From Hyphomicrobiaceae bacterium (GTDB lineage Bacteria > Pseudomonadota > Alphaproteobacteria > Rhizobiales > MH13): a stretch of 9,153 bases of DNA. Shown in pieces: positions 1-6,344 of this stretch (its first letter is position 1; every line of letters begins with the position of its first letter). Under the pieces are notes generated by a model. That model did not search any database and was not told the origin of the DNA. It was given only the letters and a program-made list of their open reading frames with translations. The stretch spans positions 1-9,153 of the forward strand of contig JAGRKQ010000101.1 in assembly GCA_020442235.1 (NCBI GenBank), in the 5' to 3' direction. Position numbers and translations under genes: made by a program.

Positions 1-363
1 CTGCAGGATGAAGGCGGAGATCTGCGAAGGGGAATATTTCTCGCCCTCGACCTCGACCCAGGCGTCGCCATTGTCGGCCTTGACGATCTTGTAGGGGACG
101 AGGCCCTTGTCCTTTTCCACCATCGGATCGTCATAGCGGCGCCCGATCAGGCGCTTGACGGCAAACAGGGTGCCCTCGGGATTGGTGACGGCCTGGCGTT
201 TCGCCGGCTGGCCGGTAAGGCGCTCGCCATCCTTGGAGAAGGCGACCATCGAGGGGGTGGTGCGGGTGCCTTCGGAATTCTCGATGACCTTCGGATCCTT
301 GCCGTCCATCACGGCGACGCAGGAGTTCGTGGTGCCGAGGTCGATGCCGATAATCTTGCCCAT
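1..363 (-). CDS. dnaK: Molecular chaperone DnaK (Hsp70), N-terminal part
   Basis: ATP-dependent Hsp70 chaperone of the cytosol, working with DnaJ and GrpE in protein folding and heat-shock recovery. Translating the minus strand from the ATG at 363 gives 121 residues that begin [20 protein letters not shown], the Hsp70 phosphate-1 nucleotide-binding motif (IDLGTTNS), followed by [11 protein letters not shown] and the [11 protein letters not shown] segment, all diagnostic of bacterial DnaK. The start is supported by a strong Shine-Dalgarno AAGGAG (371-376) seven bases upstream. The gene runs off the left edge, so about four fifths of the protein, including the substrate-binding domain, is not visible, and a dnaJ beyond it can only be guessed. 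A leader of about 160 bases with palindromes lies upstream. GrpE and HrcA are encoded on the same strand about 7 kb upstream. Confidence 0.98.
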   Translation of the reverse strand, partial: MGKIIGIDLGTTNSCVAVMDGKDPKVIENSEGTRTTPSMVAFSKDGERLTGQPAKRQAVTNPEGTLFAVKRLIGRRYDDPMVEKDKGLVPYKIVKADNGDAWVEVEGEKYSPSQISAFILQ

Positions 364-493
364 TGGCTCTCTCCTTTTCGGCGGACCGCCGCCTTGTCCC
401 GGCCCTGTCGGCGCCGGTCAGCCCGCTTTGGTGCGGCGGGCGGCAGATGGTCCCCTGCCAATATTCATGTCGTTCGTTCTCAAGGGACGGCAG

Positions 494-511
494 GCAGCGT
501 TTCCACGCTGC
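494..511 (-). promoter_or_regulatory. Hairpin with GGAA tetraloop in the dnaK leader
   Basis: As RNA of the minus strand, GCAGCGT and ACGCTGC pair perfectly over 7 bp around a GGAA loop, which fits the stable GNRA tetraloop class. It lies about 15-35 nt into the predicted dnaK leader, about 130 nt before the start codon. It could stabilise the mRNA 5' end. A role as a thermosensor is not indicated, because it is far from the ribosome-binding site and very stable. Confidence 0.4.
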
Positions 512-516
512 GGGAA

Positions 517-528
517 CCGTCCGGACGG
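517..528. repeat. Perfect 12-bp palindrome at the predicted dnaK start site
   Basis: CCGTCCGGACGG reads the same on both strands and overlaps the expected +1 of the putative dnaK promoter. It could be an operator half or simply the 5' end fold of the mRNA. Confidence 0.4.
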
Positions 529-533
529 CGGGT

Positions 534-562
534 ATATAAGAAGGCCGATTCCAAGGTGCAAG
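534..562 (-). promoter_or_regulatory. Putative dnaK promoter, CTTGCA-N17-TTATAT
   Basis: On the minus strand, CTTGCA (557-562) and TTATAT (534-539) are separated by exactly 17 bases. The pair lies just after the MAPEG stop codon and would start transcription near 527, giving a leader of about 160 bases before dnaK. The CTTG-type -35 fits known alphaproteobacterial housekeeping and RpoH promoters; which sigma factor uses it cannot be told from sequence. A similar pair precedes grpE (7684-7712). Confidence 0.5.
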
Positions 563-580
563 GCATGAAGGCGCCTTGCA
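557..580. repeat. Inverted repeat TGCAAGG-N10-CCTTGCA over the dnaK -35
   Basis: Two perfect 7-base arms (557-563 and 574-580) are separated by 10 bases. The left arm contains the whole putative dnaK -35 hexamer. A 10-bp perfect palindrome AAGGCGCCTT (568-577) is nested across the spacer and right arm. The arm-spacer-arm plan suits a dimeric repressor site. It could instead form a hairpin at the end of the MAPEG transcript, but no run of T follows, so a Rho-independent terminator is unlikely. Confidence 0.45.
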
Positions 581-585
581 AGTCC

Positions 586-978
586 TCAGCCGGCAAGCCC
601 GTAGGCAAGCGCGGCCAGCGCCGAAAAGGCCAGTGCGGCGAAGGTCGACACCATGCCGGCAACGCGCAGCTTGAAGACCATGCGGCGCGTCAGGAAGGCA
701 TAGGCGTGCATCGCCCGGCCGGCGGTGAGCAGCAGCCCCAGGCCATGAACCGCCACCGCCGGCGCGCCGTTCAGTTCGGCCAGCGCCAGAAGCACGATCC
801 CGAGCGGCGCATATTCGGCAAAGTTGCCATGCGCGCGCACGCGCTTTTCCAGAAGCCGGTCTTCGCCGGTGCCGAGCGAAATCTGCTGCCCCCTGCGCCG
901 CCCGATCACCTGAAAGGAAAGATAGATGTAAAGCGCGGTGAGAACCGCGGCATAGATTGACGTCGTGACCACCATCAT
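586..978 (-). CDS. MAPEG family membrane protein, YecN-like
   Basis: A 130-residue integral membrane protein of the MAPEG family (membrane-associated proteins in eicosanoid and glutathione metabolism), resembling E. coli YecN, whose function is unsettled. Four hydrophobic segments are visible (about 6-24, 57-69, 75-95 and 108-128). The family's R-x-H-x-N-x-x-E signature is present as R48, H50, N52 and E55, in the loop after the first membrane segment where MAPEG enzymes bind glutathione. The start is uncertain: ATG codons at 978 and 975 are both possible, with G-rich sequence upstream but no classic ribosome site; a longer reading from a TTG at 1038 is less likely. It follows the OsmC-like gene after 63 bases on the same strand and is probably the last gene of that operon. 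Glutathione transferase activity is inference only. Confidence 0.88.
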   Translation of the reverse strand: MMVVTTSIYAAVLTALYIYLSFQVIGRRRGQQISLGTGEDRLLEKRVRAHGNFAEYAPLGIVLLALAELNGAPAVAVHGLGLLLTAGRAMHAYAFLTRRMVFKLRVAGMVSTFAALAFSALAALAYGLAG

Positions 979-1041
979 CGCCCCCAGGACCCCTTCTGCA
1001 TGGAGAATTGCAGATGGGAGCCCGGCCGCAAAGGGCAAGCC

Positions 1042-1566
1042 TCAGGCGGCTTTACTGCCGGAACGCGCGACGAGAATGGCCGGCGCCTTTCCGGCCGCCA
1101 ACGTCTGGTGCACGACGCAGTAGCGCTCGGTCAGCTTCAGAAGCTGATCGATGCGCTCCTGCGGCTCGTCGGTGTCGAGGGTGATCTTGAGGGCGATGGT
1201 TTCAAAACCCACCGCCGCGTCGCGGTCGACGCCGAGCGTGCCGCGGAAATCGAGGATGCCCTCGGCTTCCAGCGTCGCGTCCCTCAGGTCGAAGCCGATG
1301 GCGGTCGCCACTGCCTTCAAGGTGACCCCGGCGCAGGCGACGAGCGCCTCCAGAAGCATGTCGCCGGAGCACAGTTCCAGCCCCGAACCGCCGGTCGCCG
1401 GGTGCAGGCCGGCGGCTGCGATCTGGCGTCCGGTCTCGACCTTGCAGGCAATCGAGGTCTCGTCGAGCCTGCCGCGCGCGCGCAGCGTGATGCGCGCCGC
1501 ATCGGGTGTGTCGCGATACTTGGCCTTGATCGGGGCCTGGAGGGCTTTCAGGGCTTCGGCGTCCAT
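1042..1566 (-). CDS. OsmC family protein, probable thiol peroxidase-like
   Basis: A 174-residue soluble OsmC/Ohr superfamily protein. Known members reduce organic hydroperoxides with a pair of cysteines, though many OsmC paralogues have unproven roles. Here the two expected cysteines are present: C78 in the helix segment LLEALVACAGVTLKA and C150 in the motif RYCVVHQTL. There is a further C66 in the strand before the first. The N-terminal part (about 25-60) and the segment 95-130 match the alternating strands of the fold. The ATG at 1566 has a Shine-Dalgarno AAGGA (1573-1577) six bases upstream and lies 22 bases after the VOC gene stop, so the two are almost surely co-transcribed. The neighbouring VOC and MAPEG genes suggest a shared stress or thiol theme. 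The physiological substrate cannot be read from sequence. Confidence 0.93.
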   Translation of the reverse strand: MDAEALKALQAPIKAKYRDTPDAARITLRARGRLDETSIACKVETGRQIAAAGLHPATGGSGLELCSGDMLLEALVACAGVTLKAVATAIGFDLRDATLEAEGILDFRGTLGVDRDAAVGFETIALKITLDTDEPQERIDQLLKLTERYCVVHQTLAAGKAPAILVARSGSKAA

Positions 1567-1588
1567 TTTCAGTCCTTGTCGGTTGCGC

Positions 1589-1975
1589 TCAGTCCTGAGC
1601 GGCGGGTTTGATGATGCCGAACACCGAGCCGTCCGGCGGACAGAGCACGGCGCAGCGGCCGAAGCCGGGAATGTCCCAAGGTTCGCGGCGGATCTTCGCC
1701 CCGGCGGCAACGGCCTTTTCCACGCGCACATCGACATCGTCGACAGCGATGAAGGTGAACCAGTGCGAGGGAATGCCGTCGAAAAGCGACATCGTGTTGA
1801 GATCGAAAAGCCCTGCGACCGGTTCGCCATCCTGCATGCACAGCGAATAGACCGAGCCATCCGGCTGCACCATGTCGGTGAAGGTCCAGCCGAGCGCCGC
1901 ACCGTAAAAGGCCTTGGCGGCGGCGGGATCGCGGCTGTCGATCTCGATCCAGTGAATGTGGCCGTGCCGTGTCAT
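1589..1975 (-). CDS. VOC/glyoxalase-bleomycin-resistance superfamily protein
   Basis: A 128-residue single-module protein of the vicinal oxygen chelate fold. The opening segment HGHIHWIEIDSRDPAAAKAF followed by YGAALGW is the typical first strand and helix, with H6/H8 and E11 near the usual metal-ligand end. The second half has HWFTFIAVDDVD, then the helix VRVEKAVAAGAKI, then CPPDGSVFGIIKP with the typical final strand. The start at 1975 is chosen because GAGGGGG (1981-1987) lies five bases upstream and the family module begins right there; a longer reading to 2080 would add 35 low-complexity residues and overlap the upstream ATPase gene. Members include glyoxalase I, dioxygenases and binding proteins, and the reaction here is not determined. 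The gene follows the ABC ATPase by 34 bases. The stop codon sits inside an inverted repeat, GCTCAG-TC-CTGAGC (1587-1600). Confidence 0.92.
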   Translation of the reverse strand: MTRHGHIHWIEIDSRDPAAAKAFYGAALGWTFTDMVQPDGSVYSLCMQDGEPVAGLFDLNTMSLFDGIPSHWFTFIAVDDVDVRVEKAVAAGAKIRREPWDIPGFGRCAVLCPPDGSVFGIIKPAAQD

Positions 1976-2009
1976 GACTTCCCCCTCGGAACCGATGGTT
2001 CGGGGCAGG

Positions 2010-2777
<768 letters not shown>

Positions 2778-2788
2778 GACGGTTTTCC

Positions 2789-3607
2789 TCAGCCGTTCGC
2801 CGCTTCGGCGTCCTGCCAGGCCAGCAGCGGACGGGCAAGCAGCGCCATGGCGCCGTCGACCAGCTTGCCGACGATGGCGAAGGCGACGATGGCGGCCAGA
2901 ATCTGTGCCGGCTTGCCGAGCTGCTGGCCGTCGACGAGCAGATAGCCGAGGCCCTCGGAAGCGCCCATGATCTCGGCGGCAACGACGAACATGAAGCCGA
3001 GCCCCATGCCGGAACGCAGCGCGATGACATATTCCGGCAGGATCGCCGGCAGGAGGATGCGCGCAGCCAGCGCCACCCGCGACAGCCGGAAGATGCGCCC
3101 GACCTCGACGATGCGCCGGTCGACGGAGCGGATCGCGCCCATCACCCCGAGATAGACCGGGAAGAAGACGCCGGTGGCGATCAGCGCCACCTTGGAGGCC
3201 TCGAAAATGCCGAGCCAGAGAATGAACAGCGGCACCCAGGCAAGCGAAGGAATGGCCCGCAGCGCCTGAAGCGTCGGGTCGAGCAAACGGCGGGCGAGCG
3301 GCGAGGCACCGGTCAGCGCACCGGCGAATGTGCCCGCCAGGGCGCCAAGGGCGAAGCCGGACAGCACCCGCCACAGCGTTGCCGTCGTGTGATAGAGAAG
3401 ATCGCCATTGGCGGCGAGCTTCTTCAATTCGGCGAAAACCGCCGAAGGTGCGGGCAGCAGGCGGGCCTCGACGAAGCCCGCCTGCGCCAGTCCTTCATAG
3501 AGGAGCGTGGCGGCCAGCGGCAGGAGAAGGCCGAGGGGCCAGCGCCGGCGGACGGCCGGACGCCTTGCCTCGAGAACGGCCTTGTGCGTTTCGCTCACCG
3601 CGCTCAT
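2789..3607 (-). CDS. ABC transporter permease, SsuC/TauC type
   Basis: A 272-residue inner-membrane permease of the binding-protein-dependent transport family. About six hydrophobic segments are visible, near residues 24-41, 82-100, 120-134, 138-157, 190-213 and 235-256. The segment IPSLAWVPLFILWLGIFEAS (119-138) is a hallmark of SsuC/TauC permeases. The cytoplasmic coupling (EAA) loop lies at about 168-190, ending RILLPAILPEYV, where the ATPase docks; its usual glycine is not conserved, which is common in this subgroup. The N-terminus carries a basic stretch (RRPAVRRRW) before the first membrane helix. The ATG at 3607 is the only early methionine and lies 14 bases after the substrate-binding protein stop; the ribosome site is weak (GAGG). 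Together with its neighbours it forms a complete importer. Confidence 0.94.
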   Translation of the reverse strand: MSAVSETHKAVLEARRPAVRRRWPLGLLLPLAATLLYEGLAQAGFVEARLLPAPSAVFAELKKLAANGDLLYHTTATLWRVLSGFALGALAGTFAGALTGASPLARRLLDPTLQALRAIPSLAWVPLFILWLGIFEASKVALIATGVFFPVYLGVMGAIRSVDRRIVEVGRIFRLSRVALAARILLPAILPEYVIALRSGMGLGFMFVVAAEIMGASEGLGYLLVDGQQLGKPAQILAAIVAFAIVGKLVDGAMALLARPLLAWQDAEAANG

Positions 3608-3621
3608 CCCTCGTTCTTGCC

Positions 3622-4602
3622 TCAGCCGGTGATGCCGTAGCGCGGATCGATCAGTGCGCCGGCGGCCGCCTCGACATCGATCGACGCATCAAGCACGCCG
3701 GCGGTCTGCAGCGCGCGGCCCGCCTCGACGATGGTTTCCTTCTGGAGATCGCCGATGGCGGCATGGCTGATGTCGGTGCGTTCCAGCTGACGGGCGATGA
3801 TCGCCGCGTCGAGGCCGGTCTGCTGCTGCAGCGAAGCGGCGAGCGCATCCGGTTCGGCCAGCGCCAGCTGACGGCCCTGTTCGTAGATTTCCAGCACCTT
3901 TTCCGCGATGGCGGGATGGGCGGCGAGGAAATCCTCGCGGGCGTTGAGGATGCCCCAGGTGTTGGCGGCGGCATCGCGGTAGAAAAGACGCGCATCGTCT
4001 TCCAGCTCGGCAGCGGCCATCATCGGATCGAGGCCGGCCCAGGCATCGACATCGCCGCGGATGAGCGCGGTCTTGCCGTCACCGTGCTGGAGAAGAACGA
4101 GACGCAAATCGCGCTCGGTCAGGCCGGCGCCCAGCAGGGCACGCACCAGGAAGATGTGCGGATCGGTGCCGCGCGTGACCGCAACCGGACGGCCGACGAG
4201 GTCTTCCACCTTCTCGATGCCGGTGTCGGGCCGGGTGACGAGAGCGGTCCATTCGGGACGCGAATAGACGCCGATCGACTTGATCGGATTGCCGTTGATC
4301 GAGCCGACCAGCGCAGCGGCACCCGCCGTCGAGCCGATGTCGATGGAGCCGGCGTTCAGGAATTCCAGCGCCTTGTTGGAGCCCAGCGACTGCACCCAGC
4401 GGATGGCGATGCCGTCGGCGGCGAAGGCCTCCTCGAACAGACCCCGGTCGCGGATGAGCAGCGAGACCGGATTGTAGGTGGCAAAGTCCACCGTCAGGGT
4501 CTCAAGGCTCTGCGATGCCTTGACGAAGGGGGCGGGAAGAACGGTGAGCGCGGCGCCGGCGCCAAGCCCTTTCAGGAAATTGCGGCGATTGACCTTGACC
4601 AT
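3622..4602 (-). CDS. Tat-exported ABC substrate-binding protein, aliphatic sulfonate-like
   Basis: A 326-residue periplasmic binding protein of the SsuA/TauA/NMT1-like family that would deliver a small organic substrate, most likely a sulfonate, to the permease. The N-terminus has a twin-arginine signal, NRRNFLKG (5-12), then a hydrophobic stretch and a likely cleavage after VKA (about residue 29), implying export as a folded protein by the Tat system. Family landmarks are the opening strand LTVDFATYNPVSLLIRDRGL, the ALEFLNAGSIDIGSTAGAAA ligand segment (78-97), VEDLVGRPVAVTRGT (132-146) and DVDAWAGLDPMMAAAE (184-199). The ATG at 4602 has a Shine-Dalgarno GAGGAG (4611-4616) eight bases upstream. 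It is the first gene of the leftward operon and is divergent from alkB. Sulfonate is inferred from family resemblance; taurine, nitrate-like or thiamine-precursor ligands are alternatives. Confidence 0.93.
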   Translation of the reverse strand: MVKVNRRNFLKGLGAGAALTVLPAPFVKASQSLETLTVDFATYNPVSLLIRDRGLFEEAFAADGIAIRWVQSLGSNKALEFLNAGSIDIGSTAGAAALVGSINGNPIKSIGVYSRPEWTALVTRPDTGIEKVEDLVGRPVAVTRGTDPHIFLVRALLGAGLTERDLRLVLLQHGDGKTALIRGDVDAWAGLDPMMAAAELEDDARLFYRDAAANTWGILNAREDFLAAHPAIAEKVLEIYEQGRQLALAEPDALAASLQQQTGLDAAIIARQLERTDISHAAIGDLQKETIVEAGRALQTAGVLDASIDVEAAAGALIDPRYGITG

Positions 4603-4695
4603 CTTCGGGTCTCCTCGGTGCTGCGCAAGGGCGGCTATTGAGTCTGCCTTTTGCGCGAAAATTTTCTTCTGATGATGCGATAGTTCCGTGATAGA

Positions 4696-4708
4696 GGAAT
4701 TTCATTCC
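4696..4708. repeat. Palindrome GGAAT-TTC-ATTCC upstream of the binding-protein gene
   Basis: Perfect 5-base arms around a 3-base centre, about 90 bases before the binding-protein start and just downstream of its candidate promoter. The size and position fit a small repressor or activator site. No regulator gene lies beside it in the window, so the regulator is unknown. Confidence 0.4.
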
Positions 4709-4727
4709 GCATCTGCGACGGCGTGAT

Positions 4728-4755
4728 GTGTAGCTACGGACCGAACTCCACGCAA
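4728..4755 (-). promoter_or_regulatory. Putative promoter of the ABC importer operon
   Basis: On the minus strand TTGCGT (4750-4755) and CTACAC (4728-4733) are 16 bases apart. The extended form CTTGCG...GCTACA resembles the candidate rph promoter in this window. It would give a leader of roughly 115-120 bases. The -10 is weak, so this is a tentative call. Confidence 0.35.
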
Positions 4756-4879
4756 GATATAATCTTTATTTCCAATTATTTAGCATTCTGATTGCTGAAA
4801 TTTCGATCTGAATGGTGCGCCAAACTCGCCTTCCCGTGAAAGTATGATTTTTCTTCTCGCCGGAAACCGTTTCTGAGTT

Positions 4880-4909
4880 TTGTATTTCAGTCGTTTCGTT
4901 CTTTATAAC
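4880..4909 (+). promoter_or_regulatory. Putative alkB promoter within an imperfect palindrome
   Basis: TTGTAT (4880-4885) and TATAAC (4904-4909) are 18 bases apart on the plus strand. The -10 is embedded in a 16-bp near-palindrome with GTTC (4898-4901) and GAAC (4910-4913) arms around TTATAA, with one mismatched pair. This could be a repressor site over the -10. It does not match the alphaproteobacterial LexA box, which is a GTTC-N7-GTTC direct repeat, so SOS control is not supported. Confidence 0.4.
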
Positions 4910-4940
4910 GAACATGTCGGCTTTCCGCCTCCCTGGAAGG

Positions 4941-4970
4941 CCCGTCGGCAGGCCCCGTCGACAGGCCCCG
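4941..4970 (+). repeat. Two tandem 13-base repeats in the alkB leader
   Basis: CCCGTCGGCAGGC (4941-4953) is followed directly by CCCGTCGACAGGC (4954-4966), one base different, and then by a third partial CCCG. This looks like a local duplication by slippage. An inverted repeat TGTCCG-N10-CGGACA (4973-4994) follows, able to form a hairpin about 27 bases before the alkB start codon. Confidence 0.5.
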
Positions 4971-5020
4971 AATGTCCGCCTGGCTTGCCGGACACCGCTG
5001 CAGGCGCCAGTTTCGCTGCC

Positions 5021-5695
5021 ATGAACGACAGGTCCGAACCCGAAGAGGCGCCGCCAGAAGAGAGCCGGCGCGTCCTGACGCTCCAGCCGGGGGCCGTCTG
5101 GGTCGCGGGCAAGCTCGACCGTGCGGCGCAGGGCGCGCTGCTTGAGGCCGTGCGCGACGTGGTGCGGGCCGCGCCGCTGTTTCAGCCGGTGATGCCGAAG
5201 ACGGGCAAGCCGTTTTCGGTCAGGATGACGAATTGCGGGCCGCTTGGCTGGGTGTCGGACCGGGCCGGATACCGCTACCAGACGCTGCACCCTGAGACCG
5301 GCATGCCCTGGCCGGCCATGCCTGCATCGCTTCTGGCGCTCTGGGCCGAGCTTGTCGGCGATCCGCCGCCCGAAGCCTGCCTCATCAATCATTACCCGCC
5401 CACAGCGCGCATGGGCCTGCATCAGGACCGGGACGAGGACGATCTTGAAACGCCGGTTCTGTCGGTATCGCTCGGCGATACGGCGGTGTTCCGCATCGGC
5501 GGCACGACGCGAAAGGATCCGACGCGTTCCATCCGTCTGGCCTCGGGGGATGTGGTCCTGTTCGGCGGACCCGCCCGGCTCGCCTTTCACGGCGTCGACC
5601 GTATCCTCGCCGGAACCTCGACGCTTTTGGAAAGGCCGGGGCGGATCAATCTCACCCTGCGCCGGGTCAGCAAGGGCCCGTCCACAGCGCCCTGA
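5021..5695 (+). CDS. alkB: Alkylated DNA/RNA repair dioxygenase AlkB
   Basis: An Fe(II)- and 2-oxoglutarate-dependent dioxygenase that removes methyl groups from 1-methyladenine and 3-methylcytosine in DNA and RNA. The 224-residue product has the full active site: iron ligands H134, D136 (in LHQDRDEDD) and H190 (in FHGVD), and the 2-oxoglutarate-binding R208-x-N210-x-x-x-R214 in RINLTLR. The substrate-side segment INHYPPTARMGLHQDRDE is also typical. These positions nearly coincide with E. coli AlkB (H131, D133, H187, R204, R210), which supports the ATG at 5021. The longer in-frame reading from a TTG at 4880 would add 47 residues across AT-rich DNA and repeats. No good Shine-Dalgarno precedes 5021, so initiation may be weak. 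No ada gene is next to it. It is divergent from the ABC operon and is followed after 123 bases by a separate plus-strand gene. Confidence 0.96.
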   Translation: MNDRSEPEEAPPEESRRVLTLQPGAVWVAGKLDRAAQGALLEAVRDVVRAAPLFQPVMPKTGKPFSVRMTNCGPLGWVSDRAGYRYQTLHPETGMPWPAMPASLLALWAELVGDPPPEACLINHYPPTARMGLHQDRDEDDLETPVLSVSLGDTAVFRIGGTTRKDPTRSIRLASGDVVLFGGPARLAFHGVDRILAGTSTLLERPGRINLTLRRVSKGPSTAP

Positions 5696-5730
5696 CGACC
5701 CCTCGAGATTGCGCGGATTTCCTTCACTGC

Positions 5731-5759
5731 TTGGAAAGGCGGCCAAGGCACACTACATT
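5731..5759 (+). promoter_or_regulatory. Putative promoter of the acidic protein gene
   Basis: TTGGAA (5731-5736) and TACATT (5754-5759) are exactly 17 bases apart, in the gap after alkB and about 60 bases before the next start codon. It suggests that the acidic protein gene need not depend on alkB transcription. Confidence 0.4.
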
Positions 5760-5818
5760 CAGAGCTGGCGCAGGCCGGCTCCTATCGGCCTGCTTCCCTT
5801 GTATCGCGTGAGGCTTTC

Positions 5819-6340
5819 ATGTCCCCGATCCTGCCCCCTTCGCAACGCTCTGCCGGCATCGACGGTCCGAAGGCGGCTGAAACGCCCTTCATCGTCGGCG
5901 ATACGCACAGCGTCATCGGGGCTCGCGACGGGATCTTCGGCCCCACCCCGGTCCGCCCCTTCGAGGAGCAGCCGGACCCGGCACGGCCGGGCATCGAGGA
6001 CGAAACCCCCGGCAGTTCGACAAGCGAGACCCGGCCGAGCGAGGAAGGCCGCGAGCGGTCCACCGTCCTGCCCGATGCCCACGCGCCCGAACCGGAGACC
6101 GCGCTCGACGATCCCGGCCCGCAAGGTGTCATCGACCGCGAGGCGACCGAAGCGCTGCTGCACGAGGCGGTTGGCGCAGGCGTTACCTTCACCGCCAACG
6201 ACGCGGATGCGGACGATGACATCGAGGCGCTCGCCGGCCTCAGCCCGGAAGCGGCCGCCCGTTCGGCCGAACAGGCGCAGATGCTGCTCGACATCCTGCC
6301 GGCGGCCAATGACGACCTCTATACGCTGCTCGCTGCCTGA
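5819..6340 (+). CDS. Hypothetical, strongly acidic 173-residue protein
   Basis: I do not recognise this protein. It has 34 Asp/Glu against 10 Lys/Arg, with a single lysine (K18), no cysteine, no signal peptide and no membrane segment, so it is probably a soluble, highly acidic cytoplasmic protein. Residues 40-105 are rich in Pro, Glu, Ser and Thr and look disordered. The C-terminal part looks ordered: a likely helix at 106-119, a DADADDDIE patch (128-136) and an amphipathic helix around 143-160 ending in LYTLLAA. The acidic patch could bind a divalent cation, but it is not an EF-hand. The frame is preferred over an overlapping antisense one (5759-6619) because it has a GAGG ribosome site six bases upstream, its own promoter-like pair, and G/C in about 80% of third positions in the codons I sampled. 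Function unknown. Confidence 0.75.
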   Translation: MSPILPPSQRSAGIDGPKAAETPFIVGDTHSVIGARDGIFGPTPVRPFEEQPDPARPGIEDETPGSSTSETRPSEEGRERSTVLPDAHAPEPETALDDPGPQGVIDREATEALLHEAVGAGVTFTANDADADDDIEALAGLSPEAAARSAEQAQMLLDILPAANDDLYTLLAA

Positions 6341-6344
6341 TCCG

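Larger units (their letters stand above)
4603..5020. other. 418-base divergent intergenic region with an AT-rich core
   Basis: Between the leftward ABC operon and rightward alkB there is no convincing gene. Its centre is clearly AT-richer than the surroundings; only 20 of 60 bases in 4741-4800 are G or C. It holds a candidate promoter for each direction, two short palindromes on the operon side (4696-4708 and AAGAT-ATA-ATCTT at 4754-4766), and repeats in the alkB leader. Open frames crossing it begin with non-ATG codons and lack ribosome sites. Confidence 0.7.

Noticed and set aside
1042..1902. A longer OsmC-like protein extended into the VOC gene
   Set aside because: The extra residues are an out-of-frame translation of the VOC gene; the ATG at 1566 has a good ribosome site and matches the family length.
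4603..4750. A SAM-type or other sulfur-responsive riboswitch in the importer leader
   Set aside because: I could not recognise a conserved riboswitch core or pseudoknot; only a short palindrome is visible.
4880..5020. A 47-residue N-terminal extension of AlkB
   Set aside because: It needs a TTG start overlapping the candidate promoter, crosses AT-rich and repeated DNA, and would shift the active-site residues away from their usual positions.
4766..5746. A minus-strand open frame opposite alkB and its leader
   Set aside because: It is antisense to a complete AlkB with an intact active site, and its translation is low-complexity Arg/Gly/His-rich sequence.
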